A DNA stretch of 64,000 nucleotides from contig PBWH01000005.1 of the NCBI GenBank assembly GCA_002727195.1, positions 74,625 through 138,624 of the forward strand, written 5' to 3'. Of the stretch, positions 43,599 through 52,121 are shown in pieces. Position 1 is the first letter of the stretch. Every line of letters starts with the position of its first letter. The position numbers were made by a program, and so were the translations under genes. The notes under the pieces were generated by a model that was given only the letters and a program-made list of their open reading frames with translations, was not told where the DNA came from and made no database searches. The DNA is from Gemmatimonadota bacterium (GTDB lineage Bacteria > Latescibacterota > UBA2968).

Positions 43599-45062
43599 AT
43601 GCGGATCGCCATCGGTGGCATCAGCCACGAGACCAGCACGTTCACCACCGTGCCCACCACGATCGATAGCGCGGGCGATCGTCAAGGCTACCAGCACGGA
43701 CAGGAGATCCTCGACAAGTATCGCTGTGCGAACACGCCGATCGGTGGATTCATCGAGGGTGCCGACGTTCATGGCTTCGAGCTGATCCCCACCGCTTTTT
43801 GGGAAGCCCATCCCAGCGCGCCGCTCCCTCGCATCGACTTCGATGAAATCCTGGACGACCTGTTGAAAGGAATCGAAAAAGCCGGTCAGATCGACGGGGT
43901 CCTGCTCGAGTTGCACGGGGCGATGGTCGCGGAGGGCATTCCTGACGGTGAAGGCCATATCCTGGCTGCTGTTCGGGATCTGGTAGGTGATCTTCCCGTC
44001 GTGGCCCAGCTCGACATTCACTCGAACGTCTCTGAACAGATGGTCGAAATGGCTGACGCTCTAGCCGGTCGCGAAACCTACCCCGAGATCGACATGGCGC
44101 CGCGCGGCCGGGAATGCGCCGACATCATGGCCAAAATCCTGAAGGAGGGTCTTCGCCCAACGATGGCCCTTCACCAGATCCCACTCGTTTGGGGCATGAA
44201 TCAAGTGACCGCCCATTCGCCGATGAAGGAAGCGATCGACTACCTGCACGAGATCGAGTCACGTGAGGGTGTCGTGTCCGCGTCGATCGCCACCTGCTAT
44301 CCGCTCGCCGATGTACCGGACGTGGGCGCCTCGGTCTACGTCGTGACCGACAATGACCACGATCTGGCGCAAGCGTATGCCAACGAGCTGGGCCAATGGA
44401 TCTTCGACCGACGAGCGGACTGGCAGCTACACCGTCCTTCGACGTCGGAGGCGATTCAGATCGCTGAAGCTGAGGGGAAGTATCCCGTCGTATTTGCCGA
44501 CAGGGACGACAACACGGGCGGCGGCTCACCAGGTGACAGCACCGGCATGCTTCGCGCCTTCATCGATGCCGGCTTGAAGGATGCCTGCGTCCTCTACATC
44601 GTCGACCCCGAAGCGATACAAGCCTGTCACGATGCCGGTGAAGGGGCGAAGCTGAGTATGAAGATCGGCGCAAAGTCGACCCCGCTGCAGGGAACACCGG
44701 TGCCCATGAAGTTCGACGTGATCGCGCTGTCGGCCGGAGAATTTCAGTACGACGGCCCGATGTACGCGGGACTGACCGGCCATATGGGGCCATCCGCTCA
44801 CATCGAGCAGGACGGCATTCACGTCCTTCTGGTCACGGCCCGAGAACAGCCGTTTTGCACGGCTTTTGCGCGAACCCTGAACCTCGACCCCAAAAAAATG
44901 CGCTACATAGGCGTCAAGTCAGCGGCTCACTTCAGGGCCGGATACGAGTCGTGGGCCGGCGCCATCCACGCCATCGCTGAGCCAAGTGTCCACAACCCGG
45001 CCGAAGGGAAACTGGCCTTCAAGAATCTCGGCAGAAAGCTATATCCGTTCGATGATATCTGA
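43599..45062 (+). CDS. M81-family (MlrC-like) protein
   Basis: A 487-residue protein with both MlrC domains. The N-terminal part has IAIGGISHETSTF, LLELHGAMVAEGIPDGEGH and VVAQLDIHSNVSEQMV; the C-terminal part has VVFADRDDNTGGGSPGDSTG. The family is named for microcystin degradation but most members are uncharacterised, commonly occurring with amidohydrolases, where peptidase or amidase roles are assumed. The metal-binding His/Asp/Glu motifs are present. ATG 43599 begins one base after the stop of the preceding pseudogene. Confidence 0.9.
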   Translation: MRIAIGGISHETSTFTTVPTTIDSAGDRQGYQHGQEILDKYRCANTPIGGFIEGADVHGFELIPTAFWEAHPSAPLPRIDFDEILDDLLKGIEKAGQIDGVLLELHGAMVAEGIPDGEGHILAAVRDLVGDLPVVAQLDIHSNVSEQMVEMADALAGRETYPEIDMAPRGRECADIMAKILKEGLRPTMALHQIPLVWGMNQVTAHSPMKEAIDYLHEIESREGVVSASIATCYPLADVPDVGASVYVVTDNDHDLAQAYANELGQWIFDRRADWQLHRPSTSEAIQIAEAEGKYPVVFADRDDNTGGGSPGDSTGMLRAFIDAGLKDACVLYIVDPEAIQACHDAGEGAKLSMKIGAKSTPLQGTPVPMKFDVIALSAGEFQYDGPMYAGLTGHMGPSAHIEQDGIHVLLVTAREQPFCTAFARTLNLDPKKMRYIGVKSAAHFRAGYESWAGAIHAIAEPSVHNPAEGKLAFKNLGRKLYPFDDI

Positions 45063-45185
45063 CATCATCGTGCGGAGCACGGCGACGAGAGAAACCCACT
45101 TGGGTGTATGGTCGCCAGGCTCCCGCCGGCGACAACCGGAAACACGTTCCTCTCTCGTCCCCTGGGGACGTTACCACACTCCATC
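45063..45185. repeat. Intergenic with dispersed ATCGTGCG-AGCACGGCGAC element
   Basis: ATCGTGCGGAGCACGGCGAC then GAG (45066-45088) matches 38726-38748 and, more loosely, 34790-34815. TCGCCAGGCTCCCGCCGGCG (45112-45131) is a GC-rich partial palindrome. No gene is seen. Confidence 0.55.
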
Positions 45186-45210
45186 AAGACATAGCTAGGT
45201 AGGTACACGC

Positions 45211-46725
45211 TTGGCAAAACCCAACATCGTCTTCATCCTCGCCGACGACCTCGGCTGGAACGACCTCAGCTGCGAAGGCAGCGAGATCTACGAGAGCCCG
45301 AACATCGATCGCATAGCCAATGAGGGCATGCGATTCACACAAGGCTACGCCGCCTGTCAGGTGTGTAGTCCCTCCCGCGCCAGTATCCTCACGGGTAAGG
45401 TCCCACCGCGTCACGGAACCACCGACTGGATCGGGGCCCGTACGGGCGAACAGTGGCGTGAACTCGAACGACATAACAAGCTTCTCCCACCCGACTACGT
45501 TCACGGCCTGCGAAAGGACGAGATCACCTGGGTCCAGGTCCTCCGGGACGCCGGTTACCGGACCTTCTTCGCCGGCAAGTGGCACCTGGGTGACGAAGGG
45601 AACCACCCGGAACAGTTCGGCTTCGAGGTTAACGTCGGTGGCTTCAGGGCAGGCAGTCCACCAGGTGGATACTTCTCTCCTTACAAGAATCCCAAACTGG
45701 GGGATGGGCCTCCCGGTGAGTGCCTGCCGATTCGCCTGGGTACCGAAACGGCGAACTGGATCGAGGCGCACAAGGATGAGCCCTTTGTTGCCTACCTCTC
45801 GTTCTACTCCGTCCACGGCCCAATCCAGACCAGTCAGGATCGCTGGGCGAAGTATCGTGAAAAGGCGCTAGACGGTCAGCAGCCCGAATCCCGGTTCATC
45901 ATGGACCGGAACCTGCCCGTCCGTCAGGTGCAGGACTGTCCCATCTACGGCGGCATGATCGAGGCCATGGATGAAGGCGTCGGTGTCGTCCTCGACGCAC
46001 TTGATCGCATCGGCCTGACCGATAACACGATCGTCTGTTTCACGTCGGACAACGGCGGCGTCTCTTCCGGCGATGCCTATTCAACCTCGTGCCTCCCCCT
46101 GCGAGGCGGCAAGGGCCGCCAATGGGAGGGGGGCATCCGAGAGCCCTTCCACGTTCGCGCACCTGGCATCACCACCCCGGGTTCAACCTGTGATGTCCCG
46201 GTCTCGGGGATAGACTACTACTCGACTTTCCTGGATCTGGCGGGGTGCAGCATTCCAGACCAGCAGCACATCGACGGACTCAGTTTCGCATCGCTGCTGC
46301 GCGGTGAATCTGATCAGGCATTATCCAGCCGTGATCTGTTCTGGCACTACCCCCACTACGGCAACCAGGGCGGCGAACCCTCTGCGATGATGCGACGCGA
46401 CAGCTGGAAGCTAATCCATTACTTCGAAGACGGCAGGGACGAACTCTACGACCTGAACATCGACGCGGGCGAGCAGGCTGATGTCAGCGAGCAGAATCCG
46501 GATCTCGTAACGACGATGCGCGAGACGCTGGACAACTGGCTGCGGGAGGTGGGTGCGAAGCTCCCTGTGCCGGATCCGGAGTACGTCCCGGAGAAGGAAC
46601 AATCTCGACTCCATCATCTCGAACACGAGCAGATGCCCACGCTGGAGAAACAGCACGCCGACTACCTGGACCCCGACTGGAAACCCAACGACGACTGGTG
46701 GCAAAGCCAGGTGGTCGTAGACTGA
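45211..46725 (+). CDS. Type I sulfatase (arylsulfatase A-like)
   Basis: A 504-residue sulfatase. NIVFILADDLGWNDLSCEGS holds two metal Asp, CQVCSPSRASILTGKVPPRH is the canonical formylglycine signature (CSPSR), FFAGKWHLGDEG the active-site Lys/His and CFTSDNGGVSSGDAYSTS the second metal site. It would remove sulfate esters from carbohydrates once matured by a formylglycine-generating enzyme encoded elsewhere. TTG 45211 is the first start giving the motif; no signal peptide is seen, suggesting cytoplasmic action. The tail (PDPEYVPEKEQSRLHHLEHE) is hydrophilic. Confidence 0.95.
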   Translation: MAKPNIVFILADDLGWNDLSCEGSEIYESPNIDRIANEGMRFTQGYAACQVCSPSRASILTGKVPPRHGTTDWIGARTGEQWRELERHNKLLPPDYVHGLRKDEITWVQVLRDAGYRTFFAGKWHLGDEGNHPEQFGFEVNVGGFRAGSPPGGYFSPYKNPKLGDGPPGECLPIRLGTETANWIEAHKDEPFVAYLSFYSVHGPIQTSQDRWAKYREKALDGQQPESRFIMDRNLPVRQVQDCPIYGGMIEAMDEGVGVVLDALDRIGLTDNTIVCFTSDNGGVSSGDAYSTSCLPLRGGKGRQWEGGIREPFHVRAPGITTPGSTCDVPVSGIDYYSTFLDLAGCSIPDQQHIDGLSFASLLRGESDQALSSRDLFWHYPHYGNQGGEPSAMMRRDSWKLIHYFEDGRDELYDLNIDAGEQADVSEQNPDLVTTMRETLDNWLREVGAKLPVPDPEYVPEKEQSRLHHLEHEQMPTLEKQHADYLDPDWKPNDDWWQSQVVVD

Positions 46726-46728
46726 TCC

Positions 46729-46843
46729 GTGTCTTCGAGTAGCTCTGGGCGAACAGCCCAGAGCTACTCGAGAAGTCACCATAGCCCAGATAGAGCATCC
46801 CTGAGTTCTCGAGTAGCGACGGCGAGGCCGCCGCTACTCGAAC
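46729..46843. repeat. Two REP-like palindromes, family CGTGTCTTCGAG
   Basis: First palindrome 46729-46776 with a perfect 16-bp stem (TCGAGTAGCTCTGGGC, loop GAACA). Second palindrome 46805-46843 (TTCTCGAGTAGCGACGGCGA and its near-complement). Both share GAGTAG...CTACTCGA arms with the elements at 37131 and 52868. No coding sequence is seen in 46726-46875. Confidence 0.75.
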
Positions 46844-46875
46844 AAACGGCAGCGGGCCCCCAACAGATAGAACAT

Positions 46876-47784
46876 ATGCCGCCAGTCTACATCCTCATGA
46901 CCATGGACTGCGAGTCCGCCCACATCGACGTCTCGAAACACGGACGTTCGATGTCATCCAGCGGACCCGCCGACTACGAAGAGAGCGAGCGGTCCATCCG
47001 CGGCTTCGTCGAAACCATCGAGGCAGCGGGCTATCCCGCTACGCTCCTGCTGCATCCTGAGGTCGCCGCGGCCCATTCTGAGATGCTCCTCGACGTGCAG
47101 AGTAAAGGAACATGCCTGGGTCTACACCTGCATCCGTACAAGCTCGTCGACAGCGCGTGGCAAGACGATCTGGGATCTTACACAACTGAAGAACAGAGGA
47201 AAATCCTATCGGAGGCGATCGAACAGTGGGAACGCGCGCTGGGACAGAAGCCGGCATACTTCCGCGCCGGTTACTTCTCGGCAAACGATGCGACCTTCAG
47301 GGTACTCGAGGAACTCGGGTTCCGAGGCGGGAGCCTGTCCAACCCGGGACGACGGCTCGCCACTCACTTCAGCATCTGGGGCGATGCCGAATCCTACCCG
47401 CACCGGGCAAACACAGCTTTCCGGTCGGCCACCGGAGACAGCGAACTCATTGAGGTGCCGGTGGCGGTCGCCTACGGACGTCCCGTGGCCCAAGGTCACG
47501 CCGGTGAAGCAGGGTACGAGTGGCCTTACATTCCGCATACCTACGATCACGGGGCGGTGATCGAGAATATCTTCAGCAGATTTATCGAGGACCAACCGCG
47601 ATTCGGGACCTACGTTACGGATACGCACAACGATCACGATTACTCCGATCCAACAGCGAACGCGAGCCGGAACCTGCGTGGAATCCTGGCAGCGATCGAA
47701 TCCGTCAGTGCGTCGCTGGATCTGGAGCCAGTAGGGATCACACTGGATGCTCTGTGTGATCAGGTGCGAGAGGAGACAAAGTGA
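46876..47784 (+). CDS. NodB-like polysaccharide deacetylase-family protein
   Basis: A 302-residue protein with a NodB-type barrel: YILMTMDCESAHID gives the metal/catalytic Asp, CLGLHLHPYKLVDS the HxH metal ligands and KPAYFRAGYFSANDATFRVL the conserved arginine motif. The family removes acetyl or formyl groups from sugars. ATG 46876 is preferred since the sequence upstream is repeat. The stop overlaps the GTG of the next gene (GTGA), coupling it to a 2-oxoglutarate oxygenase. Confidence 0.85.
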   Translation: MPPVYILMTMDCESAHIDVSKHGRSMSSSGPADYEESERSIRGFVETIEAAGYPATLLLHPEVAAAHSEMLLDVQSKGTCLGLHLHPYKLVDSAWQDDLGSYTTEEQRKILSEAIEQWERALGQKPAYFRAGYFSANDATFRVLEELGFRGGSLSNPGRRLATHFSIWGDAESYPHRANTAFRSATGDSELIEVPVAVAYGRPVAQGHAGEAGYEWPYIPHTYDHGAVIENIFSRFIEDQPRFGTYVTDTHNDHDYSDPTANASRNLRGILAAIESVSASLDLEPVGITLDALCDQVREETK

Positions 47785-48605
47785 GCGACTGGAAACCGTT
47801 GGAAGGGACGGTCGACGAGATCCTGGCCCAGCATTCGGATCCGTTTACCGCGATGCATGAGAGCGAGATTCCCGCCGTCATCGTACGGCAGGCTGTTCCT
47901 GGAGCAGAGTGCACCGCCCTCGTCGAGCGCTTCTACGAACGCGACCTGCTCTACAACCCGAGAGAACGGGGGGACGGCACGGTCCACCGAGTGGACATTG
48001 GTACAAGCCTCGGGCGCCACGCCAATGACCCCGACCAGTTCTACGCGCACGCCGCCCAGACGATCGAGCTATATGAGACCCTCTTCGACGGCTACACCCA
48101 CCCTGTCGACACGTTGTATGGCGCGCTCGCCCGCTTCCTGCCTAGGAAGGACGTCAAGATCGCTCGGGAACCCGATGGGCGTCTGTATGGCCCCTCGATC
48201 TTCCGGACATACCACGAGGGAACCGGTCATTACCCGCACTACGACTCCGTCTCCAAACGTTCGAAGCGCTACAACTTTGCCGTATCGCGTTTCCGCCATC
48301 AGTATGCCGGCGTTATGTGCTTCCAGAACAGCGAATCGCAAGACGACACGGGGGAAGGCGTCCTGTATCGCGCACCCATGTGCCCGGACTTCGAAGAGCC
48401 GCTGTCAGAACGGCGATTCCGCGAATACGCTGATGAAAACGGCCTCGAACGCATTCAGGTCCACCTGGAGCCCGGCGACCTCTACTTCTTCTACTCCGAA
48501 ACCATCCACGAAGTCCCGTTCGTCGTTGGCCCCAAGCCACGCGTTGTGCTCGCGTCCTTCATCGGCATGTCAGAGGACGATCCGGAGGTCTTCGTCTGGA
48601 GCTGA
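47781..48605 (+). CDS. 2-oxoglutarate/Fe(II)-dependent oxygenase family protein
   Basis: A 274-residue double-stranded beta-helix protein, more distant from PhyH. The iron triad is seen as HYPHYDSVSKRSKRYN (HxD) and ETIHEVPFVVGPKPRVVLAS (His and 2OG-binding Arg), with GDLYFFYS before the distal His. Substrate unknown. The GTG start overlaps the deacetylase stop, so the two proteins are probably made in a fixed ratio. The stop is followed 10 bp later by a 25-bp perfect hairpin. Confidence 0.82.
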   Translation: MSDWKPLEGTVDEILAQHSDPFTAMHESEIPAVIVRQAVPGAECTALVERFYERDLLYNPRERGDGTVHRVDIGTSLGRHANDPDQFYAHAAQTIELYETLFDGYTHPVDTLYGALARFLPRKDVKIAREPDGRLYGPSIFRTYHEGTGHYPHYDSVSKRSKRYNFAVSRFRHQYAGVMCFQNSESQDDTGEGVLYRAPMCPDFEEPLSERRFREYADENGLERIQVHLEPGDLYFFYSETIHEVPFVVGPKPRVVLASFIGMSEDDPEVFVWS

Positions 48606-48615
48606 TGACATTTGT

Positions 48616-48685
48616 GATGTGAAGAAAGAAGATGTGAAGACTGGCCTTCCAATCTCAACATCTTCACATCTTCTTTCTTCACATC
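48616..48685. terminator. 25-bp perfect inverted repeat between convergent genes
   Basis: Arms 48616-48640 (GATGTGAAGAAAGAAGATGT then GAAGA) and 48661-48685 are exact complements with a 20-nt spacer. Each arm is a heptad-like CTTCACATC/CTTTCTT repeat pointing to its adjacent gene (2OG oxygenase on the left, Gfo/Idh on the right). The right arm is also present at 12696-12719. It could act as a bidirectional terminator. Confidence 0.8.
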
Positions 48686-48687
48686 AT

Positions 48688-49689
48688 CTATACCAGGGCT
48701 TTCCCATCCACCACCCCACACGCCTCGAATAACACATTCTGAACCGACATATCGTGTTCCTGCGAGTAGTCCGGCTCCTTCGCCCCCTCGATACACGCGC
48801 GCATCTCCCTCAGCAACGACCAGTCCGATCCCGTCTCTCCCATCTCTAGATCCTGGAAACCGCCAGCCTTGTAGTCCCCCGTATCCTTCTCCACCGCCAG
48901 GCTCAGATTCCCTGATCCGATCGGCGCGTGGATCACCGTGCCTTCAGTTCCGTGTACCTCGATCCGGCGCGCACTGCCGATCGCCATACTTCCCATATCG
49001 ATGATCGCGAGCCCGTCGTCGTACTCATAGACCACCACCCCATTGTCCACAACATTCTTCTTCCCGTAGTGGCAGCACAGATGCGGGTGGATCGACTTCG
49101 GCACCCCCATGATCGCCACCATGTTGTCGATCAGATGGCCGGCCATCTCGAAGTAGGCGCCGCCCTGATACACCTTGTACTCCGTGTCGAGCTCGGGATG
49201 CCAGCTCTTCGGTTTCGGAATGTGACCCCGGTAGCCATAGACCTGACCGAGTGATCCGGCTTGCGCCAGCCGGATGGTCTCGTGGACCGCGGGATTGTAA
49301 CGCCACATATAGGCCAGATTCAGAACCAAACCCTTGTCCGTCGCGAGTTTCTGGATCCGCCCGAACTGATCGAGATCGACACCGGCAGGCTTCTCGAGCA
49401 GCACGTGTTTGCCAGCCTCCAGCGCGCGCTCCGCGTAGTCAAGATTCTGGTAGACGTGTCCCTCGACCACCACCGCATCCGCATCGCTTTCCAGGACGGC
49501 CTCTTCGAACTCGAACACGGGCACATCCTCGACCCACTCGCTGAACCGCTCCTGGCAGTGCGCGATCACATCAGCGTTGGGATCATACATGCCCAGCAGT
49601 TCCACTTCATCAGGACGATTGGCAGCTTCCCGCACGTGCATGCTCGCGTGGCTGTGCCACGTACCCAGGAACGCAAACTTCAGCCTCAT
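48688..49689 (-). CDS. Gfo/Idh/MocA family oxidoreductase (canonical EKP)
   Basis: A 333-residue dehydrogenase: FAFLGTWHSHASMHVREAAN starts the NAD(P)-binding domain (GxxHxH variant), HVLLEKPAGVDLDQF carries the canonical EKP lysine, AYMWRYNPAVHETI follows and GGAYFEMAGHLIDNMVAIMG supplies the conserved His of the active site. Acts on a sugar or inositol-type alcohol. ATG 49689 is preferred; a longer in-frame start exists but adds no domain. Divergent from a second Gfo/Idh gene. Confidence 0.9.
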   Translation of the reverse strand: MRLKFAFLGTWHSHASMHVREAANRPDEVELLGMYDPNADVIAHCQERFSEWVEDVPVFEFEEAVLESDADAVVVEGHVYQNLDYAERALEAGKHVLLEKPAGVDLDQFGRIQKLATDKGLVLNLAYMWRYNPAVHETIRLAQAGSLGQVYGYRGHIPKPKSWHPELDTEYKVYQGGAYFEMAGHLIDNMVAIMGVPKSIHPHLCCHYGKKNVVDNGVVVYEYDDGLAIIDMGSMAIGSARRIEVHGTEGTVIHAPIGSGNLSLAVEKDTGDYKAGGFQDLEMGETGSDWSLLREMRACIEGAKEPDYSQEHDMSVQNVLFEACGVVDGKALV

Positions 49690-49879
49690 CTCGAACCTCG
49701 CTATTTCGATCCGGAACCAGAACGTCCTCAGGCTCAAGGATACGCGGTGCGTGGGCCGAATGCAATGGTCGCCAGTCCCTTGTCAGAGGGCGCTGCTCTT
49801 TTTGATTCCGTTCGGGGTCGAACAGTATTTCTTAGTCATCCGGCTGTATCCTCAGTATCTCTATTCGAGAGGGACGGCG
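49690..49879. other. Divergent intergenic region between two Gfo/Idh genes
   Basis: About 190 bp without a gene. No clear promoter hexamers or repeat elements are recognised. GAGAGGG just before 49880 is the ribosome site of the plus-strand gene. Confidence 0.5.
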
Positions 49880-50971
49880 ATGGCGAAGGTCAAGGGAGAA
49901 GCGTATCAGGCTATCCGCCATACGGCACCCACGGGAAACTATCGGGGGGCTGTGGTTGGCTGCGGTCGAATGGGCAGCACGATCGACGACGAGCACATCG
50001 GGATGCCCAACTACCCGTGGCCGTGGGCCCACGCTCCGGCCATGATCGAAGCGCGGGGCGTCGACCTGATTGCGGCCAGCGACACAGATCAGGGGCGTCT
50101 CGACGATTTCGGCAGCCGATGGGGAACGACCGCACTCTACACCGACTACCGCGAGATGGTCGAACAAGAAGCGCCAGATCTGGTCAGCCTGACGACACGG
50201 CCGGAGCCTCGGGCGGAAATCACGATCGGTCTCGCCGAACTCGGCGTGAAGGCCATCTTTGCCACCAAACCCATGTGCCGCACGCTCGCGGAGGCAGACG
50301 CGATGATCGAAGCGTGCGCAAAGCACGGGACCATCCTCTCGATCGCCTGTCACCTCAACTGGTACAGCTACTACACGCGAGCCAGAGAACTAATGACTGA
50401 GGGCGCTATCGGACCGCTGAGGTCGATGGTCTGCCACAGCCCCAGCTCGCTCTCCAACATCCAGAGCCACACGCTCGCACTGCTACGCCTGTTCGCCGGA
50501 GCTCCAGCCGAATGGGTGGTCGGAATCATGGACAGTGATGAGAAAGCCGGCACTGACGACGATATCTCAGGCTCGGGGTCGGTCGTCTACGAAAACGGCG
50601 TCCGGACGATTCTCAACTCTCAATGCGAGAAAGTTCAATCGAGTTGGGCGATCGAGTTCATCGGAGAGACGGGACGCATCGTCTCCCGTCACGCTCACTC
50701 CCAGTTCGAGATCATCACACCGGACTCCGTAACGGGTGCCCCTTCCAGAACCCATCTGCCGAACCCGTGGCATCCCCGCAGCTCGATGATCGACGCAATC
50801 GAGGGCGTCTGTCGATCGATCGAATCCGGACGTGAAGAGATCTGTCCGGGCGAATTCGGTCGCGAAGCACTAGAAATCGGGATCGCTCTCAGGGAGTCGC
50901 ACAGGCGCGGAAACATCCGGGTGGACCTGCCCCTTGAGGACCGGATCCTCCGGATGGGAGGCCCGACTTGA
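49880..50971 (+). CDS. Gfo/Idh/MocA family oxidoreductase
   Basis: A 363-residue protein with Rossmann motif GAVVGCGRMGSTIDD, FATKPMCRTLAEAD (KP lysine present) and SIACHLNWYSYYTRARELM. Gly-rich signature and the C-terminal alpha/beta domain (LLRLFAGAPAEWVVGIMDSD) are typical. GAGAGGG lies shortly before ATG 49880. The next gene, a zinc-free MDR oxidoreductase, starts 25 bp later, so the two form an operon. Substrate unknown. Confidence 0.88.
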   Translation: MAKVKGEAYQAIRHTAPTGNYRGAVVGCGRMGSTIDDEHIGMPNYPWPWAHAPAMIEARGVDLIAASDTDQGRLDDFGSRWGTTALYTDYREMVEQEAPDLVSLTTRPEPRAEITIGLAELGVKAIFATKPMCRTLAEADAMIEACAKHGTILSIACHLNWYSYYTRARELMTEGAIGPLRSMVCHSPSSLSNIQSHTLALLRLFAGAPAEWVVGIMDSDEKAGTDDDISGSGSVVYENGVRTILNSQCEKVQSSWAIEFIGETGRIVSRHAHSQFEIITPDSVTGAPSRTHLPNPWHPRSSMIDAIEGVCRSIESGREEICPGEFGREALEIGIALRESHRRGNIRVDLPLEDRILRMGGPT

Positions 50972-50996
50972 TCACGTTCAAGCGAAAGGGAAACGC

Positions 50997-51968
50997 GTGA
51001 CTCATATGATGCAGCTCGAGAAGCTGGAGGGATTCGGCAACGTCGAGATGGTCGAGGTGGAACGGCCCAAGCCGGCGGCAGATCAGCTCCTTGTCGAGGT
51101 AAAACGCAGCCTGATCAGCCGAGGATCCGAGCTCTTCCGTCGCTATGTGCTCGAGGAGGCCGTATCACCGGACATCATGGGATATTCGGACGCTGGAGAG
51201 ATCGTCGAAGTCGGCTCGGATGCTGCGGACTTCTCCATCGGTCAGCGAGTCATGGTCAACGCACCCCACGCCCAGCTCGTCCTCGCCAATACGTCCGGAC
51301 GTCGAAAGCTGGCTTTCCCGCTCCCGGACGACCTGCCATATGAGACGGCAACCTTCCTGCCGCTAACGACCAGCTCGGTCATGTGGATGCGCAGCTCGCC
51401 CATCGAACCGGGGCAAACAGCGGTCGTCCTCGGTCAGGGCATCGTGGGCTGTCTGTGCGCGCAAATCCTGAGGAGTCGCAATCCGGCCAAGATCATCGTC
51501 GTCGATGCTCAGCCCCTTCGGTGCGACATCGCCGGCAAGCTGGGTCCCGATGCCGTCATCAACGTGTCCGAGACCGACTCAGTGGAGGAAGTGAAACGCC
51601 TGACCGACGGCCAGGGTGCTGATCTTGTCGTTGAGTGTGTCGGCGGACACGCGGGAATCGCATCCTTCGAGCAAGCGCAGAAGATGCTGGCCTCCTCAGG
51701 AACGATCCACCTCATCTCCAAATACCAGGGCGGACCGCTCCCCCTATACGGCGACGATTTCATGAACAAGCAGCTGATCGCCGGCGTGCGAATCGACACT
51801 CCCCGAGAGAAATGCATGGTCGACGCCGCTCAGATGTTGATCGATGGCTCGGTCAAGGTCGACGAGCTGATCACCCACCGTCTGCCGTGGCAGCAGGTAC
51901 CCGACGCCTATCACATGCTCTACGAGAAACCAAACGAAGCCCTCGGCGTCATCCTCGAATGGGACTGA
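50997..51968 (+). CDS. Medium-chain dehydrogenase/reductase without zinc ligands
   Basis: A 323-residue MDR-superfamily protein: VKRSLISRGSELFRRYV at the position of the catalytic Cys, GYSDAGEIVEVGSDAADFSI, and nucleotide-binding AVVLGQGIVGCLCAQI. Both the catalytic Cys/His pair and the four-Cys structural zinc cluster are absent, as in quinone-reductase-like or bacteriochlorophyllide-type members. GTG 50997 is preferred because GAAAGGGA lies six bases before it; ATG 51006 is an alternative. Operon partner of the Gfo/Idh gene upstream. Confidence 0.85.
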   Translation: MTHMMQLEKLEGFGNVEMVEVERPKPAADQLLVEVKRSLISRGSELFRRYVLEEAVSPDIMGYSDAGEIVEVGSDAADFSIGQRVMVNAPHAQLVLANTSGRRKLAFPLPDDLPYETATFLPLTTSSVMWMRSSPIEPGQTAVVLGQGIVGCLCAQILRSRNPAKIIVVDAQPLRCDIAGKLGPDAVINVSETDSVEEVKRLTDGQGADLVVECVGGHAGIASFEQAQKMLASSGTIHLISKYQGGPLPLYGDDFMNKQLIAGVRIDTPREKCMVDAAQMLIDGSVKVDELITHRLPWQQVPDAYHMLYEKPNEALGVILEWD

Positions 51969-52006
51969 CAGAGTACCAACCATACCCTACAGCAAGCGGT
52001 TGTTCC

Positions 52007-52080
52007 CCTCTCCTGCGAGCGGGAGAGGGCGGTTTGCGGGCGAGGTGTTAGGCCCGCAGGCCGGGTGAGGGCCGTTCCGG
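52007..52080. repeat. GC-rich palindromic intergenic repeat
   Basis: CCCTCTCCTGCGAGCGGGAG then AGGGCGGTTTGCGGGCGAGG and GGCCGGGTGAGGGCC: a family of hairpin elements (CCTCTCC-GGAGAGG) seen in part at 10316-10394. Located between the MDR and SDR genes. Confidence 0.55.
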
Positions 52081-52121
52081 CCTCGCACCATTCTGTCATG
52101 TAGACCCAACAGGAGAACCCC

